Shown piece after piece: positions 38,762-47,082 of a DNA stretch of 64,000 nucleotides; the stretch's first letter is position 1, and the number at the start of each line of letters is the position of its first letter. Position numbers and translations under genes: made by a program. The notes under the pieces were generated by a model. It was not told the origin of the DNA, made no database searches, and worked only from the letters and a program-made list of their open reading frames with translations. The stretch comes from Planctomycetota bacterium (GTDB lineage Bacteria > Planctomycetota > UBA1135 > GCA-002686595), in NCBI GenBank assembly GCA_021413885.1, contig JAIOPM010000032.1, forward strand, positions 108,741 to 172,740. Reading direction: 5' to 3'.

Positions 38762-40198
38762 TCAGTCGAGCGCGAGCACTTCGCGCCACGTCTGCGCGGT
38801 GCGCGGCAGCGAACGGCCGGTGATGTCGCGCAGCGCGAACCACGCGGCGTCGCGGCGGGCGTCGTCGCCGGTTTCGAGCACGCGCAGCAACGCCGGCGCG
38901 GCGACCAACGACCGCAGTCTGCCCGCGGTCTCGCACGCGAGCAGCGCGACCGGCTCGCGCGCATCCTCGACGAACGTCGCGACCGTCAGCGCCGAAGCGT
39001 GGCGCACGAACGGGTGCAGCGCGAGCTCCTCGAGCGCCGTCTTGACGACCGACGGATCCTCGGAGTCGAGCACGTTGAGCAGCAAGCCGTGCCGCGTGTT
39101 CGCCCACTCGGATTCCGTCGCGTACCAATCCGCCCACGCCGCTTGGTCGTCGCCGATGTCGAGGCTCCCCGACAAACGTTGCAGTCCGCCGCGCGCGGAG
39201 ACGCGCACGAGCTCCTCCGGATCGTCGAGGCCTTCGAGCAGGATCGGCGCCGCCTCGGAATCCGCGAAGCCGCCGAGCGCGATCATCGCGTCGGCGCGAG
39301 CGATCGTGTCGGGCCCACGCGCGAAGCCGCGCACCTTGGCGGCGCCGTCGGCGTCGAGCGCGAGCTGCGTGTGCCGCGCGATCGACGCGAGCGCGCGCAG
39401 CAAACCGCCGTCGAGCGCGCGACTCTTCCCGAGCAACGCGATCGCCGGCCCGAGCGCCGGCCCGTCGTCGCGCTGCGCGAGAGCGCGCGCGACCAACGTC
39501 AACGCGACGCCGTCGAGCGCGTCGGTCGGCACGCACGCGCGGCTGCCGACCAAGCCGTCGAACAGACGATTGAATGAACGCGCAGCCGCCGCTTGGAAGC
39601 GATCGTTGCCGGCGGTGACGGGGTCGGCGCTCGCCGCGACGTCGATCCAGAGCTGGAGCGCGCGCGGATGGCGCAGATCGCCGAGCGCGCGCAACGCGAT
39701 CAACTCGTGACCGCGCAGGCGCCCGGCGTGCAGCGCATCCTCGATCGGCGGCAACACGCACTCCGGCGGTAGACGATCGAGCGTCGCGAGCAACACGTCC
39801 TCGATCTCGCGCGTCGAGACGCTGAGCGCAGGACGATTGCGATCGTTCGTGGGCGGCTGCACTTCGCCGAGCAACACCGCCAACGCGACCGGCGCGATCG
39901 GCGCACCGAAGTCCGCGAGCTCGCCGACCACGTCGCTGAATTCGCGCGGTCGCGTCGCGCCGAGAGCGCCGGCGCGGACCCAGATCTCCCGCTCGAGCGC
40001 GCCGCGATCGGAGATCGCCGGCACGCTGCTGCGACCGGTCTTGACGCCGGCGCGGTCGCGCTTCAAGCCCGACTTCGGCACCGCGAAGAGACCGATCGCG
40101 ACGGCGAGCGCGAGCACGACCACGAGAACGGTCGAGCGTTCGACGGAGAGTCGGCGGCGTTGGGCGGGGGACATCGGAGACGGCTCGAGCATCGGCAA
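38762..40198 (-). CDS. Membrane-anchored HEAT-repeat protein
   Basis: 478 residues. An N-terminal cytoplasmic stretch precedes one membrane helix at about 24-43 (STVLVVVLALAVAIGLFAVP). An extracytoplasmic alpha-solenoid of HEAT-like repeats follows (RADAMIALGGFADSEAAPIL, PEELVRVSARGGLQRLSGSL, DPSVVKTALEELALHPFV, EPVALLACETAGRLRSLVAA, DARRDAAWFALRDITG). Likely a binding scaffold. It lies 61 bases downstream of nothing coding on its own strand and just upstream of the ligase gene. Confidence 0.75.
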   Translation of the reverse strand: MPMLEPSPMSPAQRRRLSVERSTVLVVVLALAVAIGLFAVPKSGLKRDRAGVKTGRSSVPAISDRGALEREIWVRAGALGATRPREFSDVVGELADFGAPIAPVALAVLLGEVQPPTNDRNRPALSVSTREIEDVLLATLDRLPPECVLPPIEDALHAGRLRGHELIALRALGDLRHPRALQLWIDVAASADPVTAGNDRFQAAAARSFNRLFDGLVGSRACVPTDALDGVALTLVARALAQRDDGPALGPAIALLGKSRALDGGLLRALASIARHTQLALDADGAAKVRGFARGPDTIARADAMIALGGFADSEAAPILLEGLDDPEELVRVSARGGLQRLSGSLDIGDDQAAWADWYATESEWANTRHGLLLNVLDSEDPSVVKTALEELALHPFVRHASALTVATFVEDAREPVALLACETAGRLRSLVAAPALLRVLETGDDARRDAAWFALRDITGRSLPRTAQTWREVLALD

Positions 40199-40354
40199 GA
40201 CGGGCCGCGCGACGGCGCCGCACGTTCCTCGCGTCCCCTACCGGTGAGGCACGCGCAGAACGCCGGATCGCCGATCACGCTCGCCCGACACGAGCGGCTC
40301 TCATCGGCCCGCGCGCGCGGAGAACTCGACCGCGCCCGGCGGTTTCCGGCGGGC

Positions 40355-41224
40355 TCAGTGCGAGCCGGCGCGCTCGAGCGCGCTCTTGAACTCGTCGACG
40401 GACGAGTAGCGCTCGCGCCGATCCGCGATCAGGCCGCCAGCGATCGCGGTCTCGAGGCCGGAAGGGATTTCCAGGTCCGGCGCGCGCTTCGACATCGACG
40501 GCGCGTGGCGATCGAGCTTCGCTTGGAAGACCTCGAGGTAGCTCTTGCCCGGCCACGGCAGGACGCCGGTGATGAGCTCGAACAGCACCGCCGCGACGTT
40601 GTAGACGTCGGATTGCACGTCGGGCGACTCGCCGCCGAATTGCTCGACGGGCGCGTAGAACGGCGTGCCGATCAACGCGGTGCGTTCGCCGAGGTGCTTT
40701 GCATTCCACAGCCCGGGCGTGATGCCGCCGTCGACGAGCTCGACGACGAGCTTCTTCGACTTCACGTCGTGGTAGACGGTCTGGGGCTTGATGTCGCCGT
40801 GCACGAGACCGACGTGGTGGATCGCCGCGAGGCCGTCGAGCAACGCGAGGCCGAGCTTCACCGCCTTGGTCGCGTCCATGCGCTTCTTCTCCTCCATGAA
40901 GCGCTTGAGCATCTCGCCGCGCGGCACGTCGCAGACCCACGCGACGCCCGAGGGCAGCGCGACGATTTCGCGCACCTTGGTGACGTGCGGCGACTTGACG
41001 CGCGTCCACGCCTGGCACGACACGCGGAATTCCTCGGACTGCGCGGAGCTCTCGAACATCGACGGCGCGAACACCGTCAGGCAGACCGCTTCACCGGACT
41101 TCTCGTCGGTCGCGAGGAACGTCGGCGCGAGGCCGTTGTGACGCTGCACCTTGTCGATGCGGAAGCGATCGGCGAAGAGACGACCGGGGGCGAGATCGAA
41201 GAGCGAGAACGATTCGGTGGGCAT
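40355..41224 (-). CDS. Kinase-fold protein, probable pseudokinase
   Basis: 289 residues spanning a whole Ser/Thr kinase fold. VHGDIKPQTVYHD keeps the catalytic-loop Asp and Lys but has HGD; GTPFYAPVEQFGG and SDVYNVAAVLFELITGVLPW are typical of subdomains VIII-IX, and the end reads RRERYSSVDEFKSALERA. The glycine loop reads KVQRHNGLAPTF without GxGxxG, the beta-3 strand (EAVCLTVFAPS) lacks the Lys, and DFG reads VDGG. ATP use is therefore doubtful. No membrane helix. Divergent from modB across 127 bases. Confidence 0.78.
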   Translation of the reverse strand: MPTESFSLFDLAPGRLFADRFRIDKVQRHNGLAPTFLATDEKSGEAVCLTVFAPSMFESSAQSEEFRVSCQAWTRVKSPHVTKVREIVALPSGVAWVCDVPRGEMLKRFMEEKKRMDATKAVKLGLALLDGLAAIHHVGLVHGDIKPQTVYHDVKSKKLVVELVDGGITPGLWNAKHLGERTALIGTPFYAPVEQFGGESPDVQSDVYNVAAVLFELITGVLPWPGKSYLEVFQAKLDRHAPSMSKRAPDLEIPSGLETAIAGGLIADRRERYSSVDEFKSALERAGSH

Positions 41225-41351
41225 GGAGGGAAAACGACGCGCGATGGGACGAGGCGGGCGCGCAGTTTAGCGGAGCTTCCTCGCCGACGCGAACCGACGC
41301 GGCCGCTTGGCCCTTTACAGGGACGCGGCGACGGCGCTGAAGTAGCGGAGC

Positions 41352-42035
41352 TTGGCGCTCGCCGATCCCGATCTTTCCCTGGTGCTCGCGACCACGTTGC
41401 GCATCGCGGGCACGGCGACGTTGCTCGTCGCGCTGCCGGCGATCGCGCTCGGCTTCGCGCTCGCGCGCGCGAGCTTCTTCGGGAAGAGCGTGGTCGAGAC
41501 GTTGGTCGCGGTGCCGCTCGTGTTGCCGCCGACCGCGATCGGATACCTGCTTCTGCGCGCGTTCGCGCACGACGGGCCGTTCGGGCCGAGTGTGCTCGGC
41601 TTCGATCTCGATGTGCTCTTCACGTGGCGCGGAGCGATGCTCGCGTCGGCGGTCGTCGCGTTTCCGTTGGTGACGCGCGCGGCGCGCGGTGCGTTCGAGG
41701 GCGTCGAGCCGCGGCTCGAACTCGTCGCGCGCACGCACGGGCTCTCGCGCGGCGCGACGTGGTTCTCGGTCACGTTGCCGCTCGCGCGGCGCGGTTTGCT
41801 CGCGGCGCTCGCGCTCGGCTTCGGACGCGCGCTCGGTGAATTCGGCGCGACGGTGATCGTCGCCGGCAACATCCGCGGGCACACGCAGACGCTCGCGCTC
41901 GCGATCTTCGAGGACATCCAGCTCGGGTCGGACGAGCACGCGCTCTTGCTCGTCGGCGTCACGCTGGCGATCGCGTTCGTGTTGATGTGGAGCGTCGAAT
42001 GGTTGTCGCGGCCGCGACGGACGCGGAGCGCCTGA
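41352..42035 (+). CDS. modB: Molybdate-type ABC transporter permease
   Basis: 227 residues with five or six membrane helices. The EAA-type cytoplasmic loop contains ELVARTHGLSRGATWFSVTLPLARRGLL, GFGRALGEFGATVIVAGNI and TLALAIFEDIQ, close to ModB. Start assigned to TTG 41352; a GTG a few codons later is possible. The stop shares one base with modC (TGATG). No substrate-binding protein gene (modA) is in the window and no recognisable Moco riboswitch or ModE box precedes it. Confidence 0.85.
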   Translation: MALADPDLSLVLATTLRIAGTATLLVALPAIALGFALARASFFGKSVVETLVAVPLVLPPTAIGYLLLRAFAHDGPFGPSVLGFDLDVLFTWRGAMLASAVVAFPLVTRAARGAFEGVEPRLELVARTHGLSRGATWFSVTLPLARRGLLAALALGFGRALGEFGATVIVAGNIRGHTQTLALAIFEDIQLGSDEHALLLVGVTLAIAFVLMWSVEWLSRPRRTRSA

Positions 42036-43078
42036 TGGCGAATTTCGACCTTCGCGTCGAGCTCGCGCTCGCCGACTTCGCGCTCGACGTTTCGATCGCG
42101 ACGTCGGCGCGGATGCTCGGCGTCTTCGGCGCGTCGGGTTCGGGCAAGACGAGTTTGCTCGAAGCGATCGCGGGCTGGCGGCGGACCGCGCGCGGTCGCG
42201 TCGCGATCGACGGGCGCGAGATCTTCCGTCTGCCGCTCGAGGCGCGCGGCATCGGGTACGTGCCGCAGGACTTGTTGCTCGTTCCGGGTCGGAGCGTGCG
42301 TCGCCAGATCCTCTTCGGCCCGCGCGCCGATCCGGCGTCGTTCGAACGCGTGGTCGCGATCCTCGAGCTCGGGCCCCTCGTCGAACGCGACGTCGACGCG
42401 CTCTCGGGCGGCGAACGTCAACGCGTCGCGCTGGCGCGGGCATTGTGTTCGCGGCCGGAACTCTTGCTCTTCGACGAACCGCTCGGTTCCCTCGATCTCG
42501 CGCTGCGCCGCCGCATCCTCCCCTACCTCGTCAAGGTGCGCGACGCGTTCGCGGTGCCGGCGATCTTCGTGTCGCACGATCCGCTCGAGGTCACCGCGCT
42601 CTGCGACCAGACCGCGATCCTCGAACGCGGGCGAGTGACGACGCTCGGACCGACGCAACGTGTGCTGCGCGAACACGCGAGCGAGCTCGAGATGCTCGAG
42701 AACGTCGTCGCCGCGTCGGTGGTCGCGTTCGAAGGCTCGATCGCGCTCGTGCGCCTCGCGAGCGGAGCCACGGTGCGTGTGCCGAGCCCCGGCCTCGCGG
42801 TCGGCCAATCGATCCTCTTCGCACTCGCCGCGGAAGACGTGTTGGTGACGACGCTCGAACCGACCGCGATCTCGGCGCGCAATCGTTTGCCGGCGCGCGT
42901 CACCACGTTGCACCGCGAGGGGCCGATCACTTGGCTCGAAGCGCACATCGGCGAGACGTCACCGACACCGATCACCGTCGCGCTGACTCCGGCCGCGATC
43001 GACGAACTGGCACTCGCTCCCGGCCAACCGGTACACCTCGTCTTCAAGACGAGCGCGTGCCGCGTGCTCGCCGTCTGA
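42035..43078 (+). CDS. modC: Molybdate-type ABC transporter ATP-binding protein
   Basis: 347 residues. Walker A FGASGSGKTSLLEAI near residue 30, Q-loop YVPQDLLL, signature LSGGERQRVALARAL, Walker B LLLFDEPLGSLD and H-loop FVSHDPLEV form the ATPase. The last 120 residues (VVAFEGSIALVRLASGATV, ISARNRLPARVTTLHREGPI) are a TOBE/molybdate-binding regulatory domain as in ModC. ATG 42035 overlaps the modB stop by one base. Earlier in-frame starts would lie inside modB. Confidence 0.88.
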   Translation: MANFDLRVELALADFALDVSIATSARMLGVFGASGSGKTSLLEAIAGWRRTARGRVAIDGREIFRLPLEARGIGYVPQDLLLVPGRSVRRQILFGPRADPASFERVVAILELGPLVERDVDALSGGERQRVALARALCSRPELLLFDEPLGSLDLALRRRILPYLVKVRDAFAVPAIFVSHDPLEVTALCDQTAILERGRVTTLGPTQRVLREHASELEMLENVVAASVVAFEGSIALVRLASGATVRVPSPGLAVGQSILFALAAEDVLVTTLEPTAISARNRLPARVTTLHREGPITWLEAHIGETSPTPITVALTPAAIDELALAPGQPVHLVFKTSACRVLAV

Positions 43079-43091
43079 TCGGCCGCGCAGG

Positions 43092-43775
43092 TCAGCGCGT
43101 GGCGTCGAAGCTCGCCTTGCCTTCGGCGTCGAGCACTTGCACGCGCGCGTCGCCCGTCGTCGGCGCCTCGACCTGGAAGCGCGGACGCGCCGCGCCGTCG
43201 GAGAGTTCGAACGTCGTACCGTTCGGCGTGGTGAGCAACGCCGCGCGCTGAGTGTTCTCGCCACTCGGAGCCTGCAAGACGAAGCCTGCGATCTTGCGCT
43301 CGGGATCGACCAACGCGACCAAGCCTTCGCCGCCGTCGTAGTCGAGCCCCCACCCGGCCTGGCCGTTGTCGAACACGCCGATGCCTCCGCGTTCGTTGCC
43401 ACGCGCGTCGGCGAACGTCAGTCCGGTCGCCGGGCTCATGCGCGGCTGCACCTTGCCGCCCATCTGCGGTCCGCCGACGCGGCCGAGTTCGAGCACGTCA
43501 CGGCCGTCGGGCGAGAGCACGATCAGGCCGACGGTTTCGTCGCTGCGCGCGCGACCAGCGAGTTTGCCGATCGGCGCGCCGAGCACCACGCGCGGACGAC
43601 CGAGCTCGTCCTCCACGATCACGCCGCGCACGTGCAGCCAACCGTCGTCGCTCGCCGTGCGAGAACGCGCGCTCGCCAAGCAACCGGCGATTCCGATCGC
43701 GCCGAGGAGCAGCAGTCCAAAACCCAGTCGCTCGAGGCGACGCACCCGTTCCGTGAGATCGCGCGATGTTTCCAT
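43092..43775 (-). CDS. Membrane-anchored protein of unknown function
   Basis: 227 residues. A helical juxtamembrane stretch (SRDLTERVRRLERLGF) precedes one helix GLLLLGAIGIAGCLASA, then beta-rich extracytoplasmic repeats with internal similarity: VIVEDELGRPRVVLGAPIG, GLIVLSPDGRDVLELGRVG, LTFADARGNERGGIGVFDNG. These short repeats resemble those in other bacterial proteins of unknown role. GC within the helix could be a lipobox (AGC). ATG 43775 fits best. Convergent with modC, 13 bases apart. Confidence 0.6.
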   Translation of the reverse strand: METSRDLTERVRRLERLGFGLLLLGAIGIAGCLASARSRTASDDGWLHVRGVIVEDELGRPRVVLGAPIGKLAGRARSDETVGLIVLSPDGRDVLELGRVGGPQMGGKVQPRMSPATGLTFADARGNERGGIGVFDNGQAGWGLDYDGGEGLVALVDPERKIAGFVLQAPSGENTQRAALLTTPNGTTFELSDGAARPRFQVEAPTTGDARVQVLDAEGKASFDATR

Positions 43776-43872
43776 CGATGCACGATGGCGCGAGCGCGCC
43801 CCGCCGTACATCCGCCGTTCGTGTCCGCGCGTTCGCGATGGGTAAGCGCGAGACGTCGCGCGACCCAGCCGA

Positions 43873-45108
43873 TCAGTAGCTCTTCTTCGTCTTCGCGAAG
43901 TCTTGCCACTTCTTCGTCGTCCGCAGTTCGGTCAGCGCGTCGGCGAACGCCGCGAGTTCCTCTTGCTGCGTGTAGAAGTGCGGGCTCACGCGCAGGCCGG
44001 CCTCGGGGCGATGGTCGACCAGGATGCCGCGCGCTTCGAGCGCGCCGACGAATGCCGGGCCGTGTTCTTCGGGCGCGAGAGCGACCGTCAACGTGCCGGC
44101 GCGCTGCGCGACGTTCGTCGGGCTCGTCACGCGGAAGCCTTTGGACCCGAGCTCGCCGCGCAGCCATTCGGTCAATTTGGTCGAGTGCGCGCGAATTGCT
44201 TCGACGCCGCACTCCTGCACGATCTCGTAGCCCGCGCTCGCCGCGTAGAGCGACGGCACCGCCGGCGATCCGTGCAGGAGACGCCGCGCGTCGCTCGCGT
44301 AGCGCTGCGCGCCGAGTTCGAACGCGAACGGCGCGGCATGCGCGGCCCAACCGGTGATCTTGGGCTCGAGCTTCGGCTGCAAGCTCGGCTTCACGTACAG
44401 GTAGCCCGCGCCCGGTCCGCCGCACAGCCACTTCACCGAACCGCCGCAGACCATGTCGACGTCGAGCGCCTGAACGTCGATCGGCACGCAGCCGAGCGAC
44501 TGATACGTGTCGAGCAACACCCACGCGCCGACTTCCTTCGCTCGCTTGCAGATCGCCGCCGCGTCCTGCATGAACGACGTGCGGAAGAAGACGTGGCTGA
44601 TCGGGACGATCAACGTCTGCTCGTCGATCGCAGCGACGATCGCCTCGGTCGGCACGCCGATGCCGTCGGGGCTCTTCACGACGTGGATCTTCGCGCCGAG
44701 CTTCTTGAAGCCCTCCCACACGTACATGTTGGTCGGGAAGTTTTGGTCGGTGTAGACGACCTTGTTGCGCTCGCCCGTGAAGTCCAACGCGCTCGCGACG
44801 AGCCCCTGGATCACCGAAACGTTCTGGTGCATCACCACCGAATTCGGCGGCGCGTTCAGGATGCGGCCGAGCAGATTGCCGACCGCGATCGGCGCGTCCC
44901 ACCAACCTTCGGCCCACGCGCGCACGCCGCGCGTCGCCCATTGGTCGGTGAAGAGCTTCAACTTCTCGTACACCGTGTCCGGCATCGCGCCGAGCGAGTG
45001 CGTGACGAGATAGTTGGTGTTCGCGAGGATCGGGAAGCGCTTGCGCCAACGCGCGGCGTCGTGGAGCGGAGCGGTCGGCGTTCGTCCGGCGGTCGTCGGC
45101 TGGTTCAT
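43873..45108 (-). CDS. Class V aminotransferase, kynureninase-like
   Basis: 411 residues of PLP fold type I. FPILANTNYLVTHSLGAMP resembles the N-terminal segment of kynureninases. The cofactor strand is VLLDTYQSLGCVPID (Asp and Gln), and the Schiff-base Lys lies in GGSVKWLCGGPGAGYLYV, very close to the kynureninase motif. HHRPEAG-type DHRPEAGLRVSPHFY is at the C-terminus. Could be kynureninase (tryptophan breakdown) or a related beta-lyase or desulfurase; no tryptophan dioxygenase gene is adjacent. Confidence 0.8.
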   Translation of the reverse strand: MNQPTTAGRTPTAPLHDAARWRKRFPILANTNYLVTHSLGAMPDTVYEKLKLFTDQWATRGVRAWAEGWWDAPIAVGNLLGRILNAPPNSVVMHQNVSVIQGLVASALDFTGERNKVVYTDQNFPTNMYVWEGFKKLGAKIHVVKSPDGIGVPTEAIVAAIDEQTLIVPISHVFFRTSFMQDAAAICKRAKEVGAWVLLDTYQSLGCVPIDVQALDVDMVCGGSVKWLCGGPGAGYLYVKPSLQPKLEPKITGWAAHAAPFAFELGAQRYASDARRLLHGSPAVPSLYAASAGYEIVQECGVEAIRAHSTKLTEWLRGELGSKGFRVTSPTNVAQRAGTLTVALAPEEHGPAFVGALEARGILVDHRPEAGLRVSPHFYTQQEELAAFADALTELRTTKKWQDFAKTKKSY

Positions 45109-45204
45109 GGAGGGCTCCCGGGAGGCCGAGTGTACCTGGTGGTGCGTGCGGAGAGACGCTCGGCCTACGAAGCGTGCGCGCTCGACGGATTCAAGCGTTG
45201 CGAG

Positions 45205-45906
45205 TCAACGCGTGCTGACGCGCTTCTCGCTCGGGAACTCGATGCCGATCGCGCTCGCGTCCGGCCACGCGAGATGACACTTGCGGCGGAACGGTTCGAG
45301 CTCGTCGAGGAACGACCGCGCGATCGTCTCGACGTGCGTCTTGCGCAAACCGAGTTCGACCGCCCGCGTGTCGCCCTTGCTGCCCGGCCGCCCCATCGCG
45401 ACCAAACTGATCGCGAGCCAGCGCTGGAACATCTGCTGCGCATGCGGTCGATTCGACGGATCGGCGCAGAACTCGACGAAGCCCGAGCCCTCGGGCTCGG
45501 CGCGATCGGGAATCGATTCGAGGCGCGAGAGGCACAGCGCCTCGAGCTCGCGACACGCGCCGCCGCGGTACGCCGTGAGCGTCGTGCGCGACGTCTTCTC
45601 GCAGAGGAAGAGACAGAGATCGAGTTCGAGGCGCGAGCTCGGGTACGGAATGCGCTCCATCCGATCGCGCACCGCCGAGATCACGTCGCGCGAACCGAGA
45701 GCCGCGTAGAGCCGTTCGATCTCGCGGAAGAGGTGCAGCGCGGTGTCGAGCTCGCCGACGAGACGCAGCTTGTCCTCGACCGAGTGCGCGAACTTCAGCC
45801 CGTGGCCGCGGATGTTCGCGAGCATCAGCTCGCGGTACGCGAGCCCTTCGACGATCTTGAGCAGCAGGTTGCGGCTCTCTTCGTCGAGGCGGTCGACCGC
45901 GGTCAT
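45205..45906 (-). CDS. PaaA/PaaC-like (phenylacetic acid catabolic family) protein
   Basis: 233 residues, all helical. The order of segments (ELDTALHLFREIERLYAALG, LCLFLCEKTSRTTLTAYRGG, FQRWLAISLVAMGRPGSKGD, THVETIARSFLDELEPFRR) parallels the ferritin-like PaaA/PaaC subunits of phenylacetyl-CoA epoxidase. The ExxH metal motifs of PaaA are not conserved (TALH and ALCLSR appear at the equivalent places), so it may be a structural, PaaC-like protein. ATG 45906 overlaps the ferredoxin stop as ATGA, so the two are coupled. Assignment is tentative. Confidence 0.5.
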   Translation of the reverse strand: MTAVDRLDEESRNLLLKIVEGLAYRELMLANIRGHGLKFAHSVEDKLRLVGELDTALHLFREIERLYAALGSRDVISAVRDRMERIPYPSSRLELDLCLFLCEKTSRTTLTAYRGGACRELEALCLSRLESIPDRAEPEGSGFVEFCADPSNRPHAQQMFQRWLAISLVAMGRPGSKGDTRAVELGLRKTHVETIARSFLDELEPFRRKCHLAWPDASAIGIEFPSEKRVSTR

Positions 45907-46268
45907 GCCTTGCCTCCGCCGGACTTCGAGGTCGGCGCGAGGCCGGTCAATTTCTCGTCGGGGATCATCAAGCGCTCGACCGGCTTCCCGCCGACGATGT
46001 GGCTGTCGATGATCTCGTCGACGTCGGCCGGCGTGACGCGGCCGTACCAAACTGCGTCCGGATAGACGACGACCGTGCAGCCGTGCGCGCACTGATCGAG
46101 GCAACCCGATTTGTTCGGCCGCACGATGCGCTTCAAGCCGCGGGCATAGAGCTTCTGCTTGAACGCGTCCGCGAGCTCTTCGCCGCCGGTGCGCGAGCAC
46201 GAGCCGCGCGCGTCGTCGGCAGCACGCTCGTTGATGCACACGAAGATGTGGTGCTGGAACTTCGCCAT
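45903..46268 (-). CDS. Thioredoxin-like [2Fe-2S] ferredoxin
   Basis: 121 residues. The four ligands fit the thioredoxin-like ferredoxin pattern: a Cys in HIFVCINERA, a second in ARGSCSRTGG, then NKSGCLDQCAHGCTVVVYP with two or three candidates. The end reads WYGRVTPADVDEIIDSHIVGG, the usual closing helix. Carries electrons, here probably for the coupled PaaA/PaaC-like protein. ATG 46268 matches the family N-terminus MAKFQHHIFV. Confidence 0.88.
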   Translation of the reverse strand: MAKFQHHIFVCINERAADDARGSCSRTGGEELADAFKQKLYARGLKRIVRPNKSGCLDQCAHGCTVVVYPDAVWYGRVTPADVDEIIDSHIVGGKPVERLMIPDEKLTGLAPTSKSGGGKA

Positions 46269-46440
46269 GGGCGAGGATTCTAGCGAGGAGACTCGAAGTC
46301 CGCGCCGAAGCCGCCAACGCAGCATCGCGCGAGCGGTTCACGGCGATCTGTGCGGGAGCGGACGCTCGCTCGCGCCGCGCGCGACGCGCGCCGAGCCGCT
46401 ACACTCCGCGCGACGTCAACCCGTTCGGAGCGCGACCACC

Positions 46441-46929
46441 ATGACCACGAAGAACTACGACAAACCGGCCGTCGTCCGTCTGCTCAACAAGATCCTCGAG
46501 ATGGAGCTCGCCGGCGTCGTCCGCTACACGCACTACTCGTTGATGGTGTACGGCTACAGCCGCATCCCGATCGTGTCGTGGCTGCGCGCGCAGGCCGACG
46601 AATCGATGGGGCACGCGACCCAGGCGGGCGAACTCGTCACGCACCTGGGCGAGCACCCGTCGCTCGCGATCGGTCCGTTGCTCGAGACGCACAACCACGA
46701 CATCGGCGGGATCCTGCGCGAAGCGATGGAGCACGAGCGCGCGACGTTGCTCGGCTACCACGAGTTGCTCGCGTTGGTCGAAGGCCGCTCGGTGATGCTC
46801 GAAGAATACGCGCGCGAGATGATCTACGCGGAGGAGATGCACCTCGGCGAGGTCGACAAGATGCTGCGTAATCCGGGCGACATCGCCGCGTTCGACGCGG
46901 ACAAGAGCAAACCGAAGCCGAAGCGCTGA
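46441..46929 (+). CDS. Bacterioferritin-like ferritin-fold protein
   Basis: 162 residues with a four-helix bundle. Helix A is LNKILEMELAGVVRYTHYSL, helix B WLRAQADESMGHATQAGELV, helix C REAMEHERATLLGYHELLAL, helix D LEEYAREMIYAEEMHLGEVD with the ExxH of the di-iron site. IPIVSW and HPSLAIGP are typical of a bacterioferritin-related subgroup annotated as ferritin-like. Iron or redox stress role likely. ATG 46441. Single gene, divergent from the ferredoxin unit over 172 bases. Confidence 0.83.
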   Translation: MTTKNYDKPAVVRLLNKILEMELAGVVRYTHYSLMVYGYSRIPIVSWLRAQADESMGHATQAGELVTHLGEHPSLAIGPLLETHNHDIGGILREAMEHERATLLGYHELLALVEGRSVMLEEYAREMIYAEEMHLGEVDKMLRNPGDIAAFDADKSKPKPKR

Positions 46930-47082
46930 GCTTCGCACGGGTGACCGCCGTCGTGGCGGAACCGTCGGATTCTCGGATTCCCGTCACATCGGCCGCGGGT
47001 TCTTCCCTGAAGCGCCTCGAACGGGGCGCATCGATCGGCGAGCGACCCCACGTCCATCCCCGACGAAGAACCCGAGGCCACC

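Noticed and set aside
41225..41351. Molybdenum cofactor riboswitch or ModE site before modB
   Set aside because: No recognisable conserved helices or ModE palindrome in these 127 bases.
46441..46929. Possible loss of a ferroxidase Glu in ADESMGHA of the ferritin-like protein
   Set aside because: From memory, the related subgroup with the same surrounding sequence reads ESL-HA at this place, so the alignment with classical bacterioferritin is not reliable enough for a claim.
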